A model generated the notes under the pieces. That model saw nothing but the letters and a program-made list of their open reading frames with translations. It searched no databases and was not told the origin of the DNA. A stretch of DNA of 64,000 nucleotides, taken from positions 11,720,075-11,784,074 of the forward strand of contig NC_079431.1 of NCBI RefSeq assembly GCF_026213295.1, written 5' to 3'. Shown in pieces: positions 35,771 through 64,000 of this stretch. The stretch's first letter is position 1; every line of letters starts with the position of its first letter. A program made the position numbers and the translations under genes. Source of the stretch: Gadus chalcogrammus. Its lineage: Eukaryota > Chordata > Actinopteri > Gadiformes > Gadidae.

Positions 35771-36538
35771 GACAAGCAGGCTTCTTTTTTTTTTTGCAGA
35801 TGCACACATACCTCTACGACCCAGAGCTCAGCAAAAAGGTTCCTATTTAAACATAAATATATAGATACATAATGGTACCTATATAAAATACAAAACAGAT
35901 AGTTTTTTTTTATTATTTTTACTTTTAGTTTGATAAGATATTAGTTAATTCGTCTGAGACAGAAAATGTGAATGTCAGAATAGAAAGTACAGGCAAGTAT
36001 GCGAGAAAAAATTATCATTTTTGAAAATAAGAATAAGGCAATAGAGAACATTTGCAATACATATTACACACACAATAATAAATTCTTCGTACACGCACTG
36101 AAAGAAAAAGGAAAACGACCCTGAAACATTTTCAAATGTTTATTTACAAGGTGAGTATGTACATACCTATATACATTTGAAGAAAATCAAATCAAAACTT
36201 TGGTTTGTTTCTTCAAGCCATGAACTGCGTATACTGCTGTACTGAATTACAGTTTCACATTTCACACCAGACCCATTAAGTAAAACAGAAGCTACACTAA
36301 CAAAGGTGTACCAATAGGAGATTTGTATCTGGATCCGTTTGCAATTTGGGAGGGATGAATAATGCACAGATACACACTTAAAACAGCTGGAGTGAAGGTA
36401 GATGGTTTCTGAGGGGATTTGGACCGAAATTAGGCAATCAGTTGAATAGATTATTTAAATGTGGTCAGCTGTGGAGAAAACTGATTGAGACTGTAGGTTA
36501 AAGGAAACACTTCGACACACACACATACACAGATTCTC

Positions 36539-36601
<63 letters not shown>

Positions 36602-36619
36602 CCTCTCCCTCTCTCTCTC
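35729..36619. other. sucla2-med4 intergenic interval including the med4 3' UTR
   Basis: AT-rich, about 890 bases. It holds the (TC)n run next to the med4 stop (36540-36620) and no recognisable exon. In human, NUDT15 lies between SUCLA2 and MED4; nothing resembling a Nudix box was found here. Confidence 0.6.
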
Positions 36620-36620
36620 T
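36540..36620. repeat. (TC)n microsatellite abutting the med4 stop codon
   Basis: A TC run with CCCTC interruptions reaches the med4 TGA (36620-36622, minus strand). The transcript therefore reads into about 80 bases of GA repeat immediately after the stop. Confidence 0.95.
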
Positions 36621-39600
36621 CAGTCAGAGTCACTGCTGCTGCTGGAAGAGTCCGTTGACATGGCCTCCACCTCATCCTCGTTCTCCTTGTTATGACCGGG
36701 CGGCTCCAGACCAAAGTCGTTGCCATGGTGTGGGGGCAGCATCCCCACGGAAACGTCAGAAGACTGCCAGGGGTACTGGGGGGTCAAGACGTCTTGGGGA
36801 AAGAGGGGGGGAACAGGTTAAAACTTGAACACTTACAGTGTTCTCATACCATTCTAAACACTAAGATGAAAGACAGGATTTTCATCCAGGGCGATATAAA
36901 CCATACATGAGGATATGAACCAAGAGGGACGAAAATCCTAACTGATCAAACAATTGTTCAAAAGGTTTAAGTTGTTTATATATGTATATACACTAGGGAT
37001 GGGCACGAGTAGTAAATTCCAAACTCGAGCGATCAAATTAATTCCTCGAGGATCAATCGAGTACTCGTTTAATCTAATCTATTTTTAGAATGCAACGCAT
37101 CTGCAGCAGGAATAGGCCTAATGATGAACGGCAATATTACCAATCAAACCAGTCAGAGTTATCAGAGTATTCATTATTTATTTTTGCAAACGTTCAAAAC
37201 ACATTTTCCTTACAAAAATAAATATGCATCTCACAATTTAAACCACGTGAAACCAAGGCCTGTAACGGTTAAAAAAAAAAAAAAAACGAAACAAGTAGCC
37301 TAACCATTGCAAGTAATTTAAAGCTGCAAATAAAACGGCAGCAAATGGACAAAAAAATACTCAGCGTTGTGATCTCTTCTACACGGCCGGGATTACAGCT
37401 GTTTTTGCGGCGGTGAAAATAGCCGACACACTTTGGTTGCTGGGGGTCTGCTTTCCCGAACTCACCGTCGTGTTTCAGAAGCATATGTTGCTGCATAGTA
37501 CTTTAAGTACTCTGGTAGCTCAATTTCGCTTGGCATATTTTACATTTCACCTGATGATCTCCTATTTCTGTAAAGTATCTCAATTCTTCGCTGCGCTTTG
37601 CTTTAACTGCCATCTCATAACTTTTTGAATTCTGGCGTTGTGCACACGGCACGGCACGCGCCACACAGAAATTTGATAGATTTAATTTGCTTTGTGCACC
37701 CAGCATGAGTTATTGGCGCCGCACAGAAAATGTATACATTTGCCTTAGAAAACTTTGTTTGTGTGTGTATATGCAAACTCGAGTTTGCCTGTCCACCAAC
37801 CGAGTTCATTTGTAACGAGGAGTACTCGAGTAATCGATTCCTCACGCCCATTCCTAATATATACGCATTGTTTTCTGTTATATATCCAGCATTTTTTGCA
37901 TATTCAAGACTGAATCTGGAGTATGCAGACCGGTCTAAATTGGAGACTCTATGACTAGACTGACCTGGCAATCTCCCAGCAGCCAGTGCGTCACCTGGCA
38001 GATGTCCGTTCACGCCATTGGTCGGCAGGTTAGCCATGTGACCCAGCAGTCCACTACGCATCTCCATGTCTGTTGGATATGGCCTGCGAGGATCGCCTGG
38101 TGTAAAGAGGATAACAAAAAACTGATTAATAACCTGGTATAAACAGGAATACAAAGGGGATTGATAATCTTGTTTACACAACATTACCTACAGGATTAAT
38201 AACCAGGTATGAACACGATTACAAAAAGAATTAATAGCATGGTGTTAACCGGATTATGCTATACAGAATATCGTATTTTTTTTAAATAAAAATGCATTTT
38301 CTATAAATCGCAGGAGTGGTAAAAAGTGGTTGTGTGTTTCTAAATACCACAAATAAACCACTCCGTAGTATAAGCTGCGTCTTATCACGCATCTTTGCCC
38401 TGAACCGAATGTACGGCCCAATGCCTGTGTCCAACAGTAACTAAATTGCAATTGCCACCCGTTGCCGGTCAATTGATGGTTGACCGGCCGTGAGTAATTT
38501 GAGATAATGCCTATTCAAGCTTTAGCAAAACCCTGACATTTTTGACGGATTTAGGAAAAAGCATATTTTCTAAAGCTGCATAATTTATTTAATTTAGACG
38601 TGGAGGCTTTGAATTATCGTTCATGGACGATTTTTTTAAGAGGTTATCTTTTACTTGCAAACTTCAAATATAAATAAGCAGAGGGATATGCTGGTGATGT
38701 AGGCATAACTACGGCAGGTATATGTAACACTTGAGCATAGTTTTGCCCGAAATAATTTGACCCAGAATAACAGTTTTTGAGAGGTCGGCGGTGGTACCTG
38801 GGAGCCAGTTGAGTGGAGCGCACACAGCGTTGCTGGCACTGATCCGGTGAGCGTACTTGATGAGTTCCTCCGATGAGATGCTCCCTGGAAAACACACCGC
38901 CGCTTCAGATCTCAGGGTAAAAGTCAAACAAAAAGCTTCTCTCTCATTGGAGGAAAAGCAGGAAGTGAGGAGGATGAGTGCCAAGCTTACCCTTCTTGGC
39001 TTTGTCAATAGATTTCAGTTTCTCCTTTGCTTGATAGACAGCTGTGGCCTGAGAGAGTCAGAGAGAGATAAAGAGAGAAATATATAAAGACACAGACAGA
39101 AAAAATATACAGGACCATATATATAGTTGTTTTAAATAGGTAGCTCTGTCCACAGCTATTAATCAAGAATTACCTCGTCAAAAGCAGGAGAAGAGCCAGC
39201 AACCAGAGGGTTGCTGGCTCTTCTCCTGCTTTTTCTCCTGCTTTTGAAAACTAGAACTACATGCTGAGGTACTGCCCAAGCAGTATTAACAACAGCATTA
39301 GTCAATTTAACTATTTAGCTGCTTTATCCAAAGTGAGTTATGATACACATCAGGGGTTAGCGAATCTTGCTCAAGTATGCCTTAAGGTAGACTCGGGAAT
39401 ATTTTTGTGAGTCGAAAAGCTTAACCATCAGAGTATGTCCTGCAGTACAGCTAGTAGCGGGTGGTAATACTAGAACTAGAATTAGTGATACAGTAGTAGT
39501 AGTAGTAGTAATGGACCTAGAGGCATTGGTAAGAGTAGTAGTATTAGTATGACTATATTATACTTATATAGTAATATATGTAGTAATACACTAGTTGTAG

Positions 39601-40254
39601 TAGAAGGTGTACCAACCAGGATGTGTTCTGCCTCCTTCAGCTGTTTCTGGAGTTGTTGGATGTCGCTGTCTCTCTTCTCCACCTCTTTCTCCAGGAGGAG
39701 CATCTCCTCCTGGACCCGGCCCTGCTCCCTGCCCACCTCCATCAGCTCCTGCAACTCCCTGTCCCTCTGGACCAGCAGATCTAGGATCTAACGTACCCAC
39801 ACAAACAAACCCACACTCAGACTGTCTGTTATTTACCAACATCTGACGTTGCATCTTCTGAATAAAAGATTAAACGAAAAGCATCGGATCAGATCCATGA
39901 AGTCATACCTGTGTATCCTCGCCTGCTTGCGGGAGTTTCTGGCTTCTGGATAAGGCCAGCATTTCTATCAGCTCCCTAAAATAAAAGACTATACATTCAG
40001 GAAATGCATGCAGGAAAAGTATTTTTGAATGTTAGATAAAGTATTAAAGTCTTTAAAGCTGTGAAGTCATTTACATTTTCATTGGGAGTTGGATAACTGT
40101 TTGTACACTATCTTAGTTAGGAAACCAACTTCCGTATGAGAAGGTGTAAATGAAAAAGATTGATACTCTAAGATCTCGAAGTGCTTTACCTGGATAAAAC
40201 TTCCAAATCATCCAAAACAGACAATAACCGCTCTTTAGTTGCCTTTTCAGCCAT
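36620..40254 (-). CDS. med4: Mediator complex subunit 4
   Basis: Middle-module subunit of Mediator, which links transcription factors to RNA polymerase II in the nucleus. Seven exons on the minus strand: 40190-40254, 39909-39975, 39617-39787, 38991-39048, 38798-38884, 37965-38096 and 36620-36792. They join in frame to 250 residues (human 270). The coiled-coil segment [20 protein letters not shown], then [62 protein letters not shown] and the acidic tail ending [11 protein letters not shown] follow human MED4 closely. The N-terminus is shorter: translation starts at [20 protein letters not shown], lacking the Gly-rich human leader. Exon 3 uses a weak donor (CTG|GTTGGT) forced by frame. A perfect hairpin lies in intron 3 and a hAT relic in intron 6. 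Confidence 0.96.
36990..37858 (-). mobile_element. hAT-type DNA transposon relic with a BED zinc-finger fragment
   Basis: It lies in med4 intron 6. The ends CTAGGGATGGGCACGAGTA (about 36993) and GATTCCTCACGCCCATTCCTAA (to about 37857) are imperfect inverted repeats of the TAGGGATGGGC type seen in hAT elements. On the minus strand, 37706-37269 encodes [20 protein letters not shown], then after one in-frame stop (TAA, 37503-37505) [20 protein letters not shown]. The C-X2-C and H-X4-H arrangement is that of the BED finger of hAT transposases. The rest of the transposase is missing, so this is a dead internally deleted copy. Confidence 0.8.
39180..39233. repeat. Perfect 25-bp-stem hairpin in med4 intron 3
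   Basis: The left arm 39180-39204 and right arm 39209-39233 are exact reverse complements around the 4-base loop AGAG (39205-39208). A partial third copy of the TTTCTCCTGCTTTT end follows. No mismatches in the stem. Confidence 0.95.
39300..39400. mobile_element. Fragment of a dispersed fish repeat (CTTTATCCAAAGTGAGTTAT type)
   Basis: GCTTTATCCAAAGTGAGTTA and the later TTGCTCAAGTATGCC match the pattern 'TTTATCCAAAGCGACTTAC ... CCTTGCTCAAGG' very widespread in teleost non-coding DNA. A related fragment occurs at about 45218-45300 (TTTAGCAGACATTGTC ... CCTTGCTCAAGG). Confidence 0.5.
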
Positions 40255-41147
40255 TGTCAAATATTATTTTCACTTCTACGCATGTCAGGAAATCTGCGTG
40301 CGATGAAAGGAAAACCAGTCAGCGGTAAATTAAACTCTGTGCTGAGGAGCGACGCCTGCTGGCAGGGAGTTCTGGAAGGCTTATGTTAGAAAACCATTTT
40401 TATCTATTTATTTTGGTTTTACTGGGTATCGCATATCCACTTCGCATATGCCCCTGTATAATGCTTTAGACAACCTTTCAAATATTAAGAAGAATAAGAT
40501 TCATAACTGTATTTCATCATAAAGACGTACGCATTTTGTATTTCTTTGCGTCAACATGTTTCGTTTGTACGTTGCCAGTTTTTCAAACATAATCCTCCTG
40601 ATACACATTTAACGAGATGACCTCATGAACGATTACATGCTAAGATTGATTAAAAAAAAAACTTAGGAAATCTAACATCATCAATATTTGTTGAATCCTA
40701 GAAATATGGTTAAAGCAAATAAACGTAGCATGCCTAAACTCATCTTGACCAATATGATAAATGAAAGTGATAGCAATGATTTATGTTTTGCGGTAAATAC
40801 TACCTTTGATTTTAAGGATCAAACACACGCGTTTACCATACATTCCTTGCAATAATACTGCATTTACCCTATTGAGAATCGTGTTAATGCGTAAAGCGGT
40901 ATACATTTTTTTATATATTATATATTAAGGGGCAAATGTTTCGCCCTGCGATGGCCTGTAACTCGGAAGTCTCCTCCATAATAGGGGGATATTGTGTTGG
41001 TGAGGCAACCTAGTGTAGTCCTCTGGTGGTTCAGTGCGCACATACACAGAGCTCAGAGAGGAGGAGGTGCACAAAGCTAGAATCCCGGAGCATACTTGCT
41101 AACTTTTTTGTTATTATTTTTTAATCGACAAATAATCCATTAGCACG
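40255..41147. promoter_or_regulatory. Divergent intergenic region between med4 and itm2b
   Basis: 893 bases separate the start codons of med4 (minus) and itm2b (plus), so both promoters and 5' UTRs should lie here. It is mostly AT-rich. No decisive core promoter motif was recognised. Confidence 0.5.
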
Positions 41148-50563
<9,416 letters not shown>

Positions 50564-51330
50564 ACGCACCGCGCCGCTTCCGCTGCTCATATACTACTAT
50601 GATGTCACTGGAGTGGAAGCGCTTTCCGATTTTATTTTAATCACGCGTTTCTTTCTTCATCTCTGCTTCGTCTGGTGGTCGGTGTGCATGAGGTACTCTT
50701 AGTGTGAAGTTTAAGTGGAGGAGACAGGAAGTGTGGAAGAGTTGTGCACTGTTCAGTTCTTATGTCGAGGGATCCACAGCCTAAGATCGATGGGATTTGT
50801 TTAGATAATGAAAATAATTAAATATATATTAAGCTGAACTTCCAAAATAAACTCAGCCATAGAAATTATTATTATTTTTTTTTATAATTGTAATCAAGAT
50901 ATATTCATATGATAATGAATATATATATATATAAACTTTATACTGTGGGTATTTATTCACACAGAAATAAAGTTAGAAATTCAACAGATGTTAAAAATTA
51001 CAAGATTTTGTTTTGTACAACTGAAGCGTTTGGACTGGTCACTTTTCTTTTGATTTGTAATTTACTGCTGTAGCTAAAAATAAATACCTTTTTTATATCC
51101 TTTATATAAAACATAATCCATAACTCATAGTTTGATAACTTTAAATGCAGCGATGACTTGTCTCTATCTGCATTCATATCATGTGTTTCTCTATAATACT
51201 TGTCTTTATGATGTTATGTAATCGCTGATTATACTTTTTGTTTGTTGATTAAATAACTCTGGGTGATGTACTAATGTGTATATATCGTCTATGACACCAG
51301 GAAAATAAAAACCAGTGGGAAATCTTATGT
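50564..51330 (+). other. itm2b 3' UTR with candidate polyadenylation signals
   Basis: AATAAA occurs at 50846, 50966, 51079 and 51304. The last is followed by a GT-rich stretch (TTATGTTTGCTGTCC) and is the best candidate for the distal end. The region is strongly AT-rich. Confidence 0.6.
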
Positions 51331-52496
51331 TTGCTGTCCTTCTTGTAGCATCGCTTCCAAAAGCATACCTCAGGTTCTTCACTCACAATATACTAATTGT
51401 GGTAGCACAAGCTGGATAATGCAGGTTTCTGTTGCTTGTACAGGACATGTATGTCAAATCAAGTGGGATGGTGGATAAAATAAAAAGACTGGAAGATGAT
51501 AGTTGTAGACTATGCAGAGAACTGCAGTATTATATTGGTAGTACAGGTTAGAACTACAGTATTGCGTTGGTAGTACAGGGCAGAAGGCCAAAAGCTCTCT
51601 GCAGGCTGCTACTATTACTACTGTAGTGAGGCATCACCTATCGTCCCTGATGTGGTGCTAATCCGAGCTTGATTAACCCTGCCTTGTAACGCTCAGAGGA
51701 TTGATCTCATAGGAAGATCATATTCTCTTTTTAAATTGTAAGTTCATTATGATAAATGATGTGCGTGCGCGTGCGTGTCCCCTTCACCTTGAGGTTTGTG
51801 GCCCAGGGTTCTGGGAGGAAACACTGCTACACAAAATCGAATGAGCTCTCTTCTCTCACGTACACACAATCCAGCAGTTCTCACCACATGGCTAGCATCA
51901 TTTATATAATATTTGTAGCTCAGCTGAGCAGCGAACTTTGCATGTTTTCTTTTTTGTATTTGTATTTGCATTGTTGGAACAGCAATCTCTCTCGCTCTTA
52001 TGCTATTTCCTGCAAGTTAATATGTACGGGAGTAAGCTTTTAATGGTGGGGACCATGCCCCCCCAGACCGGTAGTACTTGTAGCCTACATCAGTATTGTA
52101 GCACTGCTGTTGGTGGGTGAAAATATTGCGTCCTGAAAGTTTGAAAGTTTTTTTTTAATCCAAAATTCGGTGTTGATCTAGTAGTAGTAATCTGCTCTTG
52201 GAAAAAGTTAGACTCAAACGCACACATACCCACACACTAACAATCTGCGTTTCTTAAAGCTCCAGAATTCTACTGCCATCCCGGTAGAACAAATCTATGA
52301 TAATTGTTAGGTTCACATTTCTTCAGGTCTACAATATTAAAATAGAGCATGTGAATGTTATGGCCGTTGGAAGGGACCCAAATATTAATACAAAACATAT
52401 TACGTGCTGTTGGGGTTCAAGACAATTGAGAAACGTAAGACCCAGAATAGCTGCATAATGTCCCCTTGTGCGGTCTACACCCCCTGTAGTGCAATG

Positions 52497-52573
52497 GACC
52501 GTTCTCTACTGGAAACTACAACTCCCAGGATACCTTTGCGTTCCAGTTGTAGTTTCATTGACCGTTCTCTACT
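52497..52573 (+). promoter_or_regulatory. ZNF143/SBF-like element within an inverted repeat, candidate nek5 promoter
   Basis: AAACTACAACTCCCAGGATACC (52513-52534) resembles the ZNF143/SBF consensus ACTACAATTCCCAGCATGC. GAAACTACAACT (52512-52523) is repeated inverted at 52545-52556. The pair is framed by direct repeats GACCGTTCTCTACT at 52497-52510 and 52560-52573. It lies 1.1 kb before the nek5 ATG. Promoter role is an inference. Confidence 0.5.
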
Positions 52574-53266
52574 AGCTACCAGCTATTTGTTATGTTCCGT
52601 TCGTCGTTCAATTGTGCTTTTAAAAGGCACAAAGTGAAGCGGTAAGGGGACTTCAAATTTGACCATCCTACCAAGGCAATTGAACCGCAACCTTCTTTAG
52701 TTAAATATATCATAAAGAAAATCATAAAGAGAAGTAGTTCATGTTTGCACCTTGGGTTCAAGCTAGGTCTCTGTGTATGTATCACCATGGCAACCGCCTC
52801 TGGTTGTTCTGCGTTCTAATCAGGAACTATTAATTAGAACAGTGTTCCCCGTTGATTGGGCCTCCTTTGCTATATTTGCCTAGCTTAATAGCTGTGCAAC
52901 TTTATAAAATGCAACCTTTAATAAATAAATAAAACATAGTAACTACGCTTTTAATAGCCGTATGTATTCGTTTTACCTATTCCATGGGTACAAAATACAA
53001 ATTCCGTGGCCACAAAATAGTTTTAGATTATTTAAGTAAAACTTTTGAGGGCTCGGAATGATGATGTCACTTCCATGCCCAGTGCGAGATTGCACTCTTT
53101 CTAGAAATCTAAACAATACCCTAATTATTACCTTACAAAGGATTTCCTCGAAGGATGAAGAGGATGGAGAAATGAACATCACTCACTAACTTGTTGGATG
53201 TATGCATCCCGCGATGGACATGGAAGGGACATCGTCATTCCAAGCCCGCAAGATTTTCACCACAAT

Positions 53267-53485
<219 letters not shown>

Positions 53486-53637
53486 TAAGAATAATAATAA
53501 ATACATTTAAATAAGTTCAAAAAATTTATACATTTGTTATACGTTTAAATAGGTAGCCTAAATAAGTACATTTATATCACAATATATTCCTGTAGTAATC
53601 CATAGTCCTATATCCTGCTCTTCCATAGGAGGGGGTT

Positions 53638-62524
<8,887 letters not shown>

Positions 62525-63663
62525 ATCAGGATCATATATAGACAGGAGGTCTTCACTGAGAGGGTTGGTGGCAAGACACACGTTGATGGAGGTTCTAGGA
62601 AAGGAATTTTATCACATCTGCACATATATTCCTCAAGCTTTACTTAAATATGAATGTATTTATGCAACCAATCTAATAAATGATTCAAATGGAATCCAAA
62701 ACGTCTGTCTCCTTCTGTTAAGTAGCAACAGAATAGATTTGGTTTGATTGACCCGAACCAAGTCGTTCTGATCGGTTTGCACAGAGCAGGTGCCTTCCCT
62801 GTGCTTTCATTAGGGGCTTAGTTTGTTAAGCATGTCTCATTACCAACTAGTTGCGCTTGTTTAGAACTTGAATAAGAGTGATAAATGGAACCAAAGTGTT
62901 TCTTAAAGACAAGGGAAGCTAATCAACATCTCAAAAATACAGATGAATTTACACGTTTTAATTAAATATGCACAATTATCCAACACAAATGGGACGGAAG
63001 AAATGACATTTAAACAAGCGGTTATTTGAAGAGCCGCCTGTAGAGGAGGAATGTAAAGGAATAGGATCAAGCACAGTGACACTTTAATTTTAATTAACAA
63101 CATCAACCCGCTCTGCAGCCATTCAGAAACTGTAAAATGTGATTGGCTAGGGCAGAAATTATCTGCCAATGAGCATGCGGGAAAAATACAGAGGTAAGAC
63201 ATACAGGAAAACAGATTTTGGTTTCTGATTTTAACTCGTTACATATAACTTATAGAACTTCATGGTTTGATTGTCTCTTGGTGGGCCACTTGTAGGAGTA
63301 ACCACCACTAAAATGTATTTTCCAATTAACAGCTGATTGGTACTGTTCATCCTCTCTTTAAGCCTGGAAAACAGCCTCTCTCTCCTCCTTAGATCCTGTT
63401 ACTTTCTGTAAGCGTAGCTAGCAGAAGCATTTGCGGTTAGCTGGTGCCACTTCTACAACTTTTAAGGACATGCTAGTTTCTTACTGTTAGCAAGAGATAA
63501 AGTTACTGTAGGGTAGTCAATCGGTCGCTATGGAAACCAGGACGGGGTAACCATGGAACCTTGACGGAATCGCCATAGAAAAGCGATAGTTGCCAGCTAA
63601 ACAATAATCGATGGCAATGGAACCGTTGTCAAAGCCTCCATGGGGACCGGAAGAAGCCCCCCT
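62525..63663. other. nek5-alg11 intergenic region (convergent genes)
   Basis: The nek5 3' UTR with AATAAA at 62675 and then AT-rich sequence. The alg11 3' UTR should approach from the right. No further gene or clear repeat was recognised. Confidence 0.6.
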
Positions 63664-63947
63664 TCAGGGCCGAAATCCAGCCATCAGCGGCTCTGTGGCG
63701 GACAGGAAGCAGGACTCAAACTCGTGGTCGGAGAATCGCTCGACGGAGAGCCGCGCGTTGCGGCGCATCTCCAGTCGCTCGGCCGCCGGCAGTGCCAGGA
63801 TGGTCTCCATGGCGGCGGCGTAGCTGTCGTCGCTGTCGGCCAGGAAGCCCGTCTGGGCTCCGTGGTGAGGAACTACGATGTCCAGCATGGGGCCTCCGGA
63901 TTTGTGGGCCAGTATGATGGTGCCTGCTGCCATGCACTCTACTACAC
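63664..63947 (-). CDS. alg11: ALG11 alpha-1,2-mannosyltransferase, last exon (partial gene)
   Basis: Enzyme that adds the fourth and fifth mannoses to the dolichol-linked oligosaccharide on the cytosolic face of the ER. Only the terminal exon lies in the window. It starts after a CAG acceptor at 63948-63950, with the leading GT completing a split Gly codon, and ends at TGA (63664-63666). It encodes [36 protein letters not shown], a helical stretch ([20 protein letters not shown]) and [20 protein letters not shown], matching the GT4-type C-terminal region of human ALG11 with a short extra tail (LMAGFRP). The rest of the gene is beyond the right edge. In human, ALG11 is also next to NEK5. Confidence 0.94.
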
Positions 63948-64000
63948 CTGCAGGGAGAGGGAGGGGAGAGGTTAGCGCTGGAAGTGTCGAGGGTTAGCAG

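Overview
This is a vertebrate, almost certainly teleost, genomic window. It holds multi-exon genes with GT-AG introns, fish-type transposons and an extreme load of long dinucleotide repeats (GT/CA, GA/TC, TA). The microsatellite density recalls gadiform fish such as cod, but that is an inference. No previously undescribed gene system was found. The noteworthy signals are in repeat biology, splice-site context and gene order.

Layout: (1) 295-13466, plus strand: a 5-HT2A serotonin receptor (htr2a) in three coding exons. (2) 13467-27475: about 14 kb of intergenic DNA with microsatellites, a 5S-rRNA-derived SINE inserted in one copy of a local duplication, and small inverted-repeat elements. (3) 27476-35728, minus strand: sucla2, the ATP-forming succinyl-CoA ligase beta subunit, all 11 exons, 461 residues. 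(4) 36620-40254, minus strand: med4, a Mediator subunit, 7 exons, 250 residues. (5) 41148-50563, plus strand: itm2b (BRI2), 7 exons, 262 residues. Its introns carry a decayed Harbinger-like element and a second DNA transposon with a 3-bp target duplication. (6) 53638-62524, plus strand: nek5, a NIMA-family kinase, about 22 exons and about 864 residues, with many exons next to GT microsatellites. (7) 63664-63947, minus strand: the last exon of alg11, running off the right edge.

The genes do not form one pathway. They act in serotonin signalling at the plasma membrane, the mitochondrial TCA cycle, nuclear transcription, type II membrane protein processing, ciliary or centrosomal kinase signalling and ER N-glycan assembly. 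What ties them together is ancestry: all six have orthologues on human 13q14. HTR2A-SUCLA2-MED4-ITM2B is kept in order, NUDT15 is not seen between sucla2 and med4, and NEK5-ALG11 follows ITM2B directly where mammals have RB1.

Exon boundaries were set by hand from splice consensus, reading-frame continuity and remembered human protein families. Within htr2a, sucla2, med4 and itm2b every exon joins in frame. One nek5 exon (57767-57840) is uncertain.
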